A DNA stretch of 56,197 bases from Roseofilum capinflatum BLCC-M114 (GCF_030068505.1 NZ_JAQOSO010000019.1:1-56197); one strand, 5' to 3'; positions 17,420-25,485 are shown, counted from the stretch's first letter. Translations and numbers: made by a program. The notes: generated by a model not told the origin, from the sequence alone.

Positions 17420-18265
17420 TTATGAATGTTTCATTGACTTCAAGCTGGCTAATACCATAGTTAAATCATCATCTGTCCGTTCCGTAATCCGGGGATGAGC
17501 CAGAAATTCCTCCAATTGACTTTGAGCCGCTTCAGCATCTTCCATTTGATCCACAAACCGGAACAGGGGGGTAAAGAAGGGAGCATGGGGATCACCTTCG
17601 GGTAATTTTAGGGCCAATCGTTGCAGTCCATCGGAGAAGAGGGCAAAATGGGCAATTTCTCCTTCCCAAACCTTAATTTGGGCGCTCTCTAAGGCGTTGG
17701 GAGAAATCAAAAAGGTAGTTTCATTGGCATATTCTCCGTTTTCTGGCTGGGTGAGTGCGGTAAGATGACCTTGGCGATCGCCAATTACCACGGCTCCATC
17801 TCCTACCTGCGCGACTGCTACCTTCTGGGAATTAGCCACCAAAATTAACAATGTACTCGCTAACTGACGCACTTCTATATCTCGACTCAAGCTTTCTGCG
17901 GCGATCGCATTTTGAGCCTGTTCTAACACTTCCCCTAATAGCTCTTCCCAGCAGACCTCGGCATGTTCTGCCTCTAATTTATCCCATTGGCGCTTAATCT
18001 GCTCCACTGCCGTTTGCGTTGCCACTTGCGCTCCCACATCCGACAACGACGCAGAACCCGCTCCATCTGCCACTGCTGCCACTATCCATCCCGGCCCCAG
18101 GATATCCCAAGCATGGGCATCTTGGCAGGGTTGCCCCCGCTTCTGATGACTCGTTCCTAACACCGAACTGGCGATCGCCTGCCACCCATTCAAAGGCGAT
18201 AAAATATGGTCAGGATCGTGGGGGATGGGGGTTTGCAGATCTCCAGACAGGGTACTCATGGTCAT
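17420..18265 (-). CDS. PP2C-type protein phosphatase (PPM family)
   Basis: 281 residues. Metal-dependent Ser/Thr phosphatase; motifs in order: KRGQPCQDAHAW (first metal Asp), VAAVADGAGS (DG metal motif), LASTLLILV, VAQVGDGAVV, FALFSDGL, and C-terminal TDDDLTMVLA. This is the PP2C branch often encoded with a zinc-ribbon kinase and a vWA protein in TerY-P-type signalling triads. The kinase is downstream on the same strand but no vWA gene is seen on either side, so this is a reduced pair. Likely to remove phosphates placed by the kinase. Two start Met codons lie close together (residues 1 and 3). Confidence 0.9.
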   Translation of the reverse strand: MTMSTLSGDLQTPIPHDPDHILSPLNGWQAIASSVLGTSHQKRGQPCQDAHAWDILGPGWIVAAVADGAGSASLSDVGAQVATQTAVEQIKRQWDKLEAEHAEVCWEELLGEVLEQAQNAIAAESLSRDIEVRQLASTLLILVANSQKVAVAQVGDGAVVIGDRQGHLTALTQPENGEYANETTFLISPNALESAQIKVWEGEIAHFALFSDGLQRLALKLPEGDPHAPFFTPLFRFVDQMEDAEAAQSQLEEFLAHPRITERTDDDLTMVLASLKSMKHS

Positions 18266-18820
18266 CAGTTGCTTCAGTTGTGGATACTCACCCCAATTCT
18301 GTCATTCCCAGGGCAGGGAAGCAATAAGTGAGTAATGAGTAATGAGTAATGATTAATGAGTGTAGTGCGAGCATCTTGCTCGCTGCCGTTCTCTAGCGAG
18401 CAAGATGTTTGTCCTTCGGACACGCTACGCTAACGCACTCCTTGCGTTGCCTCATTTGAGCTGAGACAGTCCCAAAATCCTTTAAATCAGCCATAATAGC
18501 CTATTAACCTTAACCCATTAATTTCTTAGGTACGGGAGCGATCGCCATCCTCTCCCATTCACAGAGTGAGATCCATGCGATCGCAGGATGGACAGAATAG
18601 TGCAGTGGACTTTCAATTCTATCATGGTCTTCTCCTGCCGACCCGCCATCCCTACAAATGGAGTAAACTTGATTAACAGTGAGACACATCAATCTCTCTA
18701 CAATCTATCTAGAACATCGGTATATGTAGGGGCGAGCGGCCGCTCGCCCCTACAGCCATGTCTCATTACTATTCCAATTGGCTATATGAAAAAATTCTTG
18801 ACATTGGAGGAAGCGATCTA
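18266..18820. repeat. Repeat-rich intergenic region between PP2C and PIN genes
   Basis: No protein gene is supported. In order it holds an STRR tract of GAGTAAT heptamers (18328-18360), a hyphenated palindrome around GCGAGCATCTTGCTCGC (about 18366-18440), repeat copy A (18534-18668, listed separately), and a GTAGGGGCGAGCGGCCGCTCGCCCCTAC-type palindrome (18726-18753). At 18786-18821 an 11-codon frame (MKKFLTLEEAI) ends in TAG overlapping the GTG start of the PIN gene; it may be a shrunken antitoxin or leader peptide. Confidence 0.6.
18534..18668. repeat. Direct repeat copy A
   Basis: First of three near-identical ~130 bp copies, from GGAGCGATCGCCATCCTC to about AAATGGAGTA. The others are at 19562 and 20572. 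It ends before the TATAAATAGAG segment that the other two share. It lies upstream of the PIN toxin gene and shows no coding sense. Confidence 0.85.
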
Positions 18821-19270
18821 GTGAACTATCGCATCTATATGGATGTTTGCTGTCTGCATCGCCCTTTTGACGATCAATCACAACAGAGAATTAAACTTGA
18901 GACCGAGGCAATTGATCAAATTACTTTACGATGTTTATCGGGGGACTTTATCTTAATCAGTAGCACAGCTATAGAGTCTGAAATTTCTCAAAATCCTAAT
19001 CCTAATCAGGCGGAACAAGTTATGCAGTCTTTATCAATTGCCCAAGATAATATATTAGTTACAGATAATGTGGTTGGTCGTGCAAGGGAGTTAGTTGGAC
19101 TAGGGTTGAAATCTTATGATGCCCTACATATCGCTTGCGCTGAAGAGGGGAATGTTGATATTTTCTTAACGACTGACGATCGCCTGATGAAAAAAGCGAT
19201 AGAATATGAAGATATTCTCAGGGTCAAAGTTGCCAATCCTGTGATTTGGTTAATGGATGTTGAAACCTAA
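18821..19270 (+). CDS. PIN-domain ribonuclease toxin
   Basis: 149 residues from the GTG at 18821. This start is preferred because GGAGG lies ten bases upstream and the family begins (R)IYMDVCCLNRPFDD-like; a longer frame from 18758 would run through repeat DNA. Acidic residues of a PIN active site can be seen: Asp in YMDVCCL, Glu in SSTAIESEI, Asp in SYDALHIA, and Asp in TTDDRLMKKA. PIN toxins cleave RNA with bound Mg2+ or Mn2+. The gene for a 71-residue acidic protein follows after 15 bases and is the likely antitoxin. Repeats A and B flank the pair. Confidence 0.8.
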   Translation: MNYRIYMDVCCLHRPFDDQSQQRIKLETEAIDQITLRCLSGDFILISSTAIESEISQNPNPNQAEQVMQSLSIAQDNILVTDNVVGRARELVGLGLKSYDALHIACAEEGNVDIFLTTDDRLMKKAIEYEDILRVKVANPVIWLMDVET

Positions 19271-19285
19271 AGAGGCGAAAATAGT

Positions 19286-19501
19286 ATGACTCCAGTTGAA
19301 CTGGCTAGAAAAGGCTTTAAGGTGTTAGTGGATAACCTGGGTTATGTGGATTCGGTAAAATTTTTGAGATTGTTTGACCCAGGCAATGGAGATTACACCG
19401 CAGAGCGTCATCAATGGCTAGATGAAATGAGTATGGATGATATCCTGGCTGATATTCACCAGCGTCAAAAACAGTCTTTTTCTGATACTCAATCAGATTA
19501 A
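19286..19501 (+). CDS. Small acidic protein, likely antitoxin for the PIN gene
   Basis: 71 residues, predicted mostly helical (MTPVELARKGFKVLVDNLGYVDSVKFL...). Members of this cyanobacterial family are, as I recall, found beside toxin genes, but I cannot name a Pfam family. The spacing of 15 bases after the PIN gene, same strand and small size support an antitoxin role. The toxin-first order is less usual. It ends about 60 bases before repeat copy B. Confidence 0.55.
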   Translation: MTPVELARKGFKVLVDNLGYVDSVKFLRLFDPGNGDYTAERHQWLDEMSMDDILADIHQRQKQSFSDTQSD

Positions 19502-19561
19502 ACTAGAGCGCTTCGCAGGAGAGAATAGGGTCTGATACATCTTAGCCGAGATTAGCCGAGA

Positions 19562-19738
19562 CGGGAGCGATCGCCATCCTCTCCCATTCACAGAGTCAGA
19601 TCCATGCGATCGCAGGATGGGCACGATAGTGCAGTGGACTTTCAATTCTATCATGGTCTTCTCCTGCCGACCGACCCGCCATCCCTAAAAATGGAGTATA
19701 AATAGAGATATAAGACGTTTGTTAAGAGCCTTCCCATC
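19562..19738. repeat. Direct repeat copy B
   Basis: Second copy. It matches copy C throughout, including the leader TATAAATAGAGATATAAGAC and on into the first codons of the pentapeptide gene. Compared with A it has an extra CGAC (CCGACCGACCCGCC). It separates the PIN pair from the HepT/MntA pair. Confidence 0.9.
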
Positions 19739-19801
19739 ATGGCTACTTCCGATTCTCAGCAACCCCCTTCTGCTCATCCCACACACAGCGTTCCAACCTA
19801 A
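19739..19801 (+). pseudogene. Truncated duplicate of the pentapeptide gene 5' end
   Basis: The frame MATSDSQQPPSAHPTHSVPT then stop matches the start of the intact gene at 20745 (MATSDSQQSPSTHPQDSVPK), together with its leader. After about 19 codons the similarity ends exactly where the minus-strand hepT gene ends (stop at 19803). This is a broken-off gene start left when the toxin module was inserted or when this DNA was duplicated. Confidence 0.85.
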
Positions 19802-19802
19802 A

Positions 19803-20150
19803 TTATTCTGGGTTATCATCATTGGAAACTAACGGTTCGATATAGCTCAGAAGTTGAGGCAAATTCTCCGAAACTACTTTCCAAACTTCATCAATATCGA
19901 CTTCATCATAATCATGAGTAATCACATCGCGCATACCTGCTATTTCTTTCCAGGGTATGCTGCTATGCAGTTGTCTAAACTCTTTTGATAATCTTTTGGT
20001 GGCCTCACCAATAATTGTAATCCGGCGCAAGATCGCATCTTGTTTTTCTAGATTACTGCTCAAGCTTTGAGAATCAATACCTTGAGTATATTGAAAAATA
20101 AGTTGTATAGCCGTCATAATATCGACTAAAGATTCTCTATCTCGCGACAT
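19803..20150 (-). CDS. hepT: HepT-like HEPN ribonuclease toxin
   Basis: 115 residues, DUF86/HepT family. The catalytic motif R-x4-H-x-Y is visible as RDVITHDY (about 87-94). HEPN toxins of this group cut RNA or tRNA as dimers and are silenced when the partner nucleotidyltransferase adds AMP to the motif Tyr. The gene overlaps the 3' end of mntA by 14 bases, the usual coupled arrangement. Its stop codon lies directly against the truncated pentapeptide duplicate. Confidence 0.88.
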   Translation of the reverse strand: MSRDRESLVDIMTAIQLIFQYTQGIDSQSLSSNLEKQDAILRRITIIGEATKRLSKEFRQLHSSIPWKEIAGMRDVITHDYDEVDIDEVWKVVSENLPQLLSYIEPLVSNDDNPE

Positions 20151-20505
20151 AAATTACCTCAGCCGAATCGAGAATATTCTTGCGTCGAATCCAGTTCTGG
20201 CTGCGTTCTATCGCTTTCTTGCTAATCAAATCAACATCGCGCGAGCATAAGAGTTCTAGCTCTTCCTGCATGTGCATCTTTTCAAACAGTCCCCGTTGAG
20301 CCGTCGGTTGATAGGATACCAGAATATCAATATCGCTGCCAGCATGGAAGTCAGACCGCAGAATGGAGCCAAACACAGCCAACTCAGCCACATGCCAACG
20401 CTGACAAAAGTCAACCAGTTGTTCGGGAGTTATCCCCAGGCGATCGTAAATTTGACCCTCAGCAATTGTGGTACTCATAGCTGCTTGGTTGAAGTCATCT
20501 GTCAT
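20137..20505 (-). CDS. mntA: MntA-like minimal nucleotidyltransferase antitoxin
   Basis: 122 residues. The nucleotidyltransferase signature GS-x10-D-x-D is present as GSILRSDFHAGSDID (about residues 46-60), so the AMP-transfer site looks intact. It is expected to modify the HepT Tyr and neutralise it. A second start (MSTTIAEG, at 20478) is also plausible; the upstream nine residues are poorly constrained. The order antitoxin then toxin and the short overlap are typical. Confidence 0.85.
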   Translation of the reverse strand: MTDDFNQAAMSTTIAEGQIYDRLGITPEQLVDFCQRWHVAELAVFGSILRSDFHAGSDIDILVSYQPTAQRGLFEKMHMQEELELLCSRDVDLISKKAIERSQNWIRRKNILDSAEVIYVAR

Positions 20506-20515
20506 CAGTGTATGA

Positions 20516-20571
20516 GATGACTGATTTAATTGAACAAGGTCGTCAATTTATGAACAATAGGAGTATGAAGA
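20516..20571 (+). pseudogene. Fragment of a TPR-CHAT-type gene
   Basis: This sequence reads TDLIEQGRQF then NRSMKRR across a frame change and is clearly related at DNA level to about 22966-23025 inside the intact TPR-CHAT gene (TDLIDQGRQW...EYEQAIA). Similarity runs up to the shared GGCGATCGCC, where direct repeat copy C begins, which marks a recombination joint. It is too short and frame-shifted to work. Confidence 0.65.
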
Positions 20572-20744
20572 GGCGATCGCCATCCTCTCCCATTCACAGA
20601 GTCAGACCTATGCGATCGCAGGATAGGCACGATAGTGCAGTGGACTTTCAGTCTTATCATGGTCTTCTCCTGGCGACCTACCCGCCATCCCTAAAAATGG
20701 AGTATAAATAGAGATATAAGACATTTTTTAAGAGCCTTCCCATC
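20572..20744. repeat. Direct repeat copy C, leader of the pentapeptide gene
   Basis: Third copy, the one that leads into an intact gene. The repeat therefore appears to be the original 5' leader of the pentapeptide gene. TATAAATAGAGATATAAG at about 20704-20721 could include a -10 element. Copy A lacks this part and copy B keeps it. Confidence 0.85.
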
Positions 20745-21812
20745 ATGGCTACTTCCGATTCTCAGCAATCCCCTTCTACCCATCCCCAAGACAGCGTTCC
20801 CAAGAGGCGGCCAAGTCCCCAGAAGTGGAAGCTTTGGCTCATGGCGATCGCTGTTGTCTTTGCGCTTAACGAGGCAATCACATACTTCAGAATTGGCGCT
20901 GCTTACAAGACTTTAGCATCAGAACATATAGGAGGATCTATTGACAAACGGACAGAAGCAGCTCGGTATTTGGCTAAAGGTTGTACTTGGTATCAGTTAA
21001 CTTCTTTGCGTTGTTGGAGTCTCAGAGGAGCCAACCTCAGTAGAGTAAACCTCTTTGAAGCCAACCTCAGTCACGCCAACCTCAGTCAAGCCAACCTCTT
21101 TAGATCCCTCCTCCCTGATGCCGACCTCCGTGAAGCCAACCTCAGTCACGCCAACCTCAGTCACGCCAACCTCTTTAGAGCCGACCTCCTTCTCTCCGAC
21201 CTCCGTGGAGCCTACCTCAGTGATGCCGACCTCCATTATGCCGACCTCCGTGGAGCCGACCTCAGTGGAGCCGACCTCAGTGGAGCCGACCTCAGTCACG
21301 CCAAGCTCCGTAAAGCCGACCTCCGTGGAGCCTACCTCGGTAAAGCCGACCTCCGTGAAGCCGACCTCAGTGGAGCCGACCTTAGTGATGCCTACCTTAG
21401 TGATGCCAAGCTCCGTGATGCCGACCTCTATGAAGCCGACCTTAGTGATGCCAAGCTCAGTGAAGCCAACCTCCGTAATGCCAAGCTCAGAGGAGCCGAC
21501 CTTAGTGATGCCGACCTCAGTGGAGCCTACCTCCATTATGCCAACCTCCGTGAAGCCAACCTCAGTGGAGCCGACCTCGGTAAAGCCGACCTCGGTAAAG
21601 CCAACCTCCGTGAAGCCTACCTCAGTGGAGCCAACCTCCGTGAAGCTAACCTCAGTGGAGCCGACCTCCGTGAAGCCGACCTCACTCTTGAGCAAGTGAA
21701 ATCGGCTTGTGATTGGCAAGGCGCAAAATTTGATATAGGATTCTTACGAAAATTGTACGCATCTGCTGACCCTCAAGAGCCACCTGATTGTAGTCGTTGG
21801 GAGCTTCTGTAG
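20745..21812 (+). CDS. Membrane-anchored pentapeptide repeat protein
   Basis: 355 residues. Order: a polar N-terminus (1-32), one membrane segment (about 33-52), a Cys-containing region (KGCTWYQL...RCW), about 40 pentapeptides of the A(D/N)LSx/A(D/N)LRx type (about 85-315) that should fold as a right-handed quadrilateral beta-helix, and a C-terminal cap (LTLEQVKSACDW ... PPDCSRWELL). The membrane segment, the 'ARYL..GC' region and the cap are shared with the STAND protein at 25486. Function is unknown. The last codons and the stop TAG come from a palindromic repeat at 21809, whereas the paralogue ends at SRWE. Confidence 0.92.
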   Translation: MATSDSQQSPSTHPQDSVPKRRPSPQKWKLWLMAIAVVFALNEAITYFRIGAAYKTLASEHIGGSIDKRTEAARYLAKGCTWYQLTSLRCWSLRGANLSRVNLFEANLSHANLSQANLFRSLLPDADLREANLSHANLSHANLFRADLLLSDLRGAYLSDADLHYADLRGADLSGADLSGADLSHAKLRKADLRGAYLGKADLREADLSGADLSDAYLSDAKLRDADLYEADLSDAKLSEANLRNAKLRGADLSDADLSGAYLHYANLREANLSGADLGKADLGKANLREAYLSGANLREANLSGADLREADLTLEQVKSACDWQGAKFDIGFLRKLYASADPQEPPDCSRWELL

Positions 21813-21854
21813 GGGCGAACGGCCGTTTCGCTTTGCGACATGAAACGCCCCTAC
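21809..21854. repeat. Palindromic repeat supplying a stop codon
   Basis: GTAGGGGCGAACGGCC... with its complement ending CGCCCCTAC, plus a short internal insertion (TTTCGCTTTGCGACATGAAA). Its TAG serves as the stop codon of the pentapeptide gene. Same family as 6150 and 18726. Confidence 0.8.
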
Positions 21855-22203
21855 AGATTGGTCAACACACCAGCAAACGTTGCCATATTGGATGATTTTT
21901 AGCCAAATTGACAGGTTATCTTAAAACCCCTACAAGATTAGCACGGGAGAGGGACTTTTCCCCTTCTCCCTTCGACTTCGCTCCCTTCGGCTACGCTCAG
22001 GGCAAGCAGGACAGCGCCCTTCGACTTCGCTCCCTTCGGCTACGCTCAGGGCAAGCAGGACAGCGCCCTTCGACTTCGCTCAGGACAGCGCCTGCGGGAG
22101 AAGGGGGTAGGGGGATGAGGGGCAGTTATTACATAACTCATTTAGGTTTGCTATATAGCGCAAAAAACGGTTTTCCTAATTACCCATTACCCATTACCTC
22201 GCA
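21813..22203. repeat. Intergenic region with a partial MITE-like element and 49-bp tandem repeat
   Basis: No gene is supported. From about 21944 to 22157 lies a MITE-like element with the right terminal repeat ATTACATAACTCATTTAGG...GCTATA but no clear left terminus. Inside it a 49-base unit starting TTCGACTTCG is repeated at 21971, 22020 and (partly) 22069. An STRR tract of ATTACCC units (about 22179-22198) ends a few bases before the next start codon. Confidence 0.75.
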
Positions 22204-22710
22204 ATGTTTTCTGTCCACCCTATCCCCCTCTATGGCTTCACTGTCCTGGGACTGCTCATCTATGGGAGTCCCACCCTCGGTCAAATGCGTTCTACCACTC
22301 CCCTCCATCTTCCGCAAACGCTCCAGTTGACCATTGATGGAGTCAGTTCGTTTAGGAATATCCATCTCTACGATCGCATCCTTACCCTTGAGTCCCCGCA
22401 AATATTCACCGATCCCAGTCAATTGATTACCGTGGGGTGTTCGGAAGATGAAGGTAATGTTTTTGTCGTCAAAGGACGGGGAGGTTTACCGGAAGACCCT
22501 ACCCAAACCTTAAGCACGGCTACCATTTGGTCAGATTTACGACCGAATTTAGAGATAGAAGATCGAGGCGATCGCTCTTTTGAGCCACAACCAACGATTG
22601 TAGAAGCACAAAGATGGATCGTGAATCAGCGCGGCAATATAGAATTAGTGGCCGATGAACCTTCTCCCCCAGCTCAATTCGGTATACTGTCTCAGCCTTG
22701 TCTACATTAA
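22204..22710 (+). pseudogene. Remnant of a filamentous-hemagglutinin-like exoprotein
   Basis: 168 residues: a hydrophobic N-terminal segment (about 8-26, ending near LGQ) suitable as a signal peptide, a short unassigned part, then motifs typical of the C-terminal end of cyanobacterial filamentous-hemagglutinin/two-partner-secretion proteins: VVKGRGGLPEDPTQTL, WSDLR, and IVEAQRWIVNQRGNIELVA. Whole proteins of this family run to many hundreds of residues with a secretion domain and beta-helix repeats, both missing here. So this is probably a deletion derivative joining a signal peptide to the tail. It might still be expressed. TPR-CHAT genes often neighbour such exoproteins, as here. Confidence 0.6.
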
Positions 22711-22720
22711 TGGGTAATTC

Positions 22721-22806
22721 ATGCCCTCTCCCTCAATCCCTCTCCCACGGGATTCTTGACTTTCCCCCTTCTCCTGCGGGAGAAGGGGGTAGGGGGATGA
22801 GGGGTA
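22721..22806. repeat. Core of the dispersed CTCTCCC/GGGAGAG palindrome
   Basis: The sequence pairs CCCTCTCCC...CCCTTCTCCTGCGGGAGAAGGGGGTAGGGGG arms and matches the interior of the MITE-like elements at 50904 and 52669, without their terminal repeats. It is followed by GGTAATC tandem units directly before the TPR-CHAT start. Confidence 0.7.
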
Positions 22807-22822
22807 ATCGGTAATCGGGAAA

Positions 22823-25399
22823 ATGCTATATCTGGGATACAAACACCGTTGGGTAAAGTTCTTATGGATCGCTTTAATTGCTCTGGTTGTTGCTCTGCTC
22901 GTTGGTATGGGAGTGCCAGCAGTGGGAAAGGAGCAACCGAGAACAGTTTTGGCGACGACTAAGACGACTGATTTAATTGACCAGGGTCGTCAATGGTATC
23001 AAAAACAGGAGTATGAACAGGCGATCGCCCTTTGGCAACCTGCCCTCACCCAATTTGAACGTAGCGGTGAAACAGCCCAACAAGCGCTCACTCTCAGTTA
23101 TCTCGCCCTCGCTTATCAAGGTTTGGGCAACTGGGAGAGCGCTAAACAGAGCATGGAGAGCGCCCTGAACCTCTTAAAGCCTTTACCCTCAGAAGTGGGC
23201 ATTCTTGCCCAAGTTCTCAATACCCAAGGACAACTGTATTACAGTCAGGGACAACTGGAAGCGGCTCTATCCGCTTGGGAACAGACAGAACAAGCCTATC
23301 AGCAAGCCGGAGATGGGGAAGGGGTAACCGGTAGTCAACTGAATCAAGCCTCGGTTCTGCAACGGTTAGGGTTAAATGAGCGATCGCAAGACCTCCTCAA
23401 TGCTCTGATCGAACGCTTAGAACCTCAACCCCCTAGCCTGCTCAAAGTACAAGCCTTGAGAACCTTGGGGGTTAGCTTCCATCTCGCGGCTCAGTTTGCA
23501 AAAGCCCAACAATTACTCGATGAAAGCTTAAATCTGAGCCAGAGTTTGAACGCTCCTTCAGAAATTGCCCAAAATTTCTTGAGTTTGGGCAATTTGGCCA
23601 AAGATTGCAACCATCCAGAAGCAGCCCTAGACTATTATCAACAGGCGATCGCCACAACTCCCGATCATCTCCTGCTCAAAGTCCAAGCAAACGCCAACCT
23701 TCTCCGACTCCACCTCGAACAACAAGCCTTTACTGAAGCCCTAGAATTAATCCCCCCATTAAAAGCTGACCTCGCCCAACTGCCCCTAAGCCACAGCAGT
23801 ATTTACGCCCATCTCAACGTCGCCGAAAGTCTCTTGAGACTCTTTCGCCTGCAACCCGAACTTGACCCCACGCTGCTAGAAACCGCCGCCCAACTCACCG
23901 AACTTGCCAGACAACAGAGCCTTACCCTCAAAGACTCCAGAGCGCAAGGCTGGGCAACCTTGCAACTGGGTAAACTTTATGCCCAAAACGAAGAACTGGA
24001 AACCGCCCTACAACTCACCCAAGAAGCTCTGTTTATGGCCCAAAAAATCGGCGCGGCTGACTTGCAAGCCAGAGCCAGTTGGCAACAAGGGCAACTACTG
24101 GTGCAACAAGAGGATGAACGTTCTGCCCTGGTTGCCTATCGCTCGGCAGTCGATACCCTAGAGTCAATTCGGGGGGATGTGGTAGCAACCAACCCAGATA
24201 TGCAATTTTCTTTTAGGGAAGATATCGATCCAGTTTATCGGGGATTAATTGGTCTTTTGCTACAACCGGATGAGGAGAATCCACAAGATCCAAACCGGGT
24301 GCAAGAAGCCCGTGACATTCTCGAAGCTCTGCAACTGGCAGAATTAGATCACTTTTTCCGTGAAGCCTGTCGAGCCAACCGCCCGACACCCATTGATAAA
24401 ATTGACCCGAAAGCTGCGGTTATTTATCCAATTATTTTACCCGATCGCCTAGAAGTCATTCTCACGCTTCCCGGCGACATCCAACAACACTACTCTACCC
24501 CCATTCCCCAACCGGAATTAGAAGAGCATTTACGACAAATGCGCCAATCTTTACACCCTGCCTATTCCAATCAAGAACGGCTGAAGCTCTACCAACAAGC
24601 CTATAATTGGCTGATTCAACCCGCAGAGAGTGCCTTAAGAGCATCGAAAATTGAAACCTTAGTCTTTGTTCTCGATAGTCAGTTGCAAAATGTGCCCATG
24701 GCTGCGCTTTATGATGGAGAACACTATTTAGTTGAAGAGTATGCGATCGCCCTCACCAAAAGCTTAAAACTGATCCAATCTCCCCCTTTAGAGCCAGAAA
24801 AATTACAAGCGCTCACCGCCGGACTCAGTGAAGCTCGCCAAGGATTTCGCCCCCTTCCCGGTGTTGCTTCCGAAGTGGAACAAATTGGCGATCGCATTCA
24901 AACTCGCGTGTTGCTCGATCGGGAATTTACGGCAGAGGAACTGAAACAGGCAATTCAGGAAACGCCTTTTCCCATTGTCCATTTAGCCACCCACGGTCAA
25001 TTTAGCAGCGATGCAGAAGAGACATTTATCTTAACCTGGGATAGTCAAATTAATGTGCGCGAACTGGATACGTTGGTCAGCTCGCGATCGCAACCCTTGC
25101 AAAACCCCATCGAATTACTCGTACTCAGTGCCTGCAAAACCGCACAAGGAGATGAGCGAGCCATATTAGGATTAGCCGGGGTTGCCCTGCGATCGGGCGC
25201 TAGAAGCACTCTGGCTACATTATGGGCTGTTCGAGACCAATCTACCGCCCAATTTATGGTTGACTTTTACCAACACTTGAATCAACCCGGAATGAGCAAA
25301 GCCAAAGCCTTGCAACAAGCGCAAATTAACCTCTTGCACAGTAAATACCATCATCCCATTTACTGGGCCCCCTTCGTCATGGTCGGCAATTGGCTTTAG
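22823..25399 (+). CDS. TPR-CHAT domain protein (caspase-like peptidase)
   Basis: 858 residues. An N-terminal hydrophobic segment (about 13-34) is a signal peptide or membrane anchor. TPR units follow (about 50-430; e.g. GRQWYQKQEYEQAIALW). The C-terminal CHAT domain (about 540-858) has the His motif HLATHGQF and the Cys motif LVLSACKTAQG, the catalytic pair of caspase-like CHAT peptidases, followed by GLAGVALRSGARSTLATLW. Members cut target proteins when an upstream sensor is triggered; here the substrate is unknown. The STAND NTPase gene starts 86 bases downstream on the same strand, so the two are probably coexpressed. Directly upstream is the hemagglutinin remnant. Confidence 0.92.
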   Translation: MLYLGYKHRWVKFLWIALIALVVALLVGMGVPAVGKEQPRTVLATTKTTDLIDQGRQWYQKQEYEQAIALWQPALTQFERSGETAQQALTLSYLALAYQGLGNWESAKQSMESALNLLKPLPSEVGILAQVLNTQGQLYYSQGQLEAALSAWEQTEQAYQQAGDGEGVTGSQLNQASVLQRLGLNERSQDLLNALIERLEPQPPSLLKVQALRTLGVSFHLAAQFAKAQQLLDESLNLSQSLNAPSEIAQNFLSLGNLAKDCNHPEAALDYYQQAIATTPDHLLLKVQANANLLRLHLEQQAFTEALELIPPLKADLAQLPLSHSSIYAHLNVAESLLRLFRLQPELDPTLLETAAQLTELARQQSLTLKDSRAQGWATLQLGKLYAQNEELETALQLTQEALFMAQKIGAADLQARASWQQGQLLVQQEDERSALVAYRSAVDTLESIRGDVVATNPDMQFSFREDIDPVYRGLIGLLLQPDEENPQDPNRVQEARDILEALQLAELDHFFREACRANRPTPIDKIDPKAAVIYPIILPDRLEVILTLPGDIQQHYSTPIPQPELEEHLRQMRQSLHPAYSNQERLKLYQQAYNWLIQPAESALRASKIETLVFVLDSQLQNVPMAALYDGEHYLVEEYAIALTKSLKLIQSPPLEPEKLQALTAGLSEARQGFRPLPGVASEVEQIGDRIQTRVLLDREFTAEELKQAIQETPFPIVHLATHGQFSSDAEETFILTWDSQINVRELDTLVSSRSQPLQNPIELLVLSACKTAQGDERAILGLAGVALRSGARSTLATLWAVRDQSTAQFMVDFYQHLNQPGMSKAKALQQAQINLLHSKYHHPIYWAPFVMVGNWL

Positions 25400-25485
25400 A
25401 GACAACTTCATTTTAATGAATGTTGAAATACTAAGAGGTGAATAATAGGATGAATAGCAACTCACGTTAATCCATACTGGGGACA

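Noticed and set aside
18534-20744. Three direct repeats as integron attC sites or CRISPR
   Set aside because: They lack attC core sites and symmetry, no integrase is present, and the spacing (about 1 kb with genes) excludes CRISPR.
20745-21700. Regular short repeats that could suggest a CRISPR array
   Set aside because: The period is 15 bases without unique spacers, and it encodes pentapeptides.
20997-21719. Long antisense and alternate-frame ORFs within the pentapeptide gene (repeats of EVGFT, PTSVK)
   Set aside because: They are produced by the 15-base periodicity of the real pentapeptide frame; composition is artificial and no start signals support them.
21908-22330. 140-codon ORF across the repeats before the hemagglutinin remnant
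   Set aside because: It reads tandem repeat DNA (FDFAPFGYAQG and similar) and overlaps the better-supported 22204 frame.
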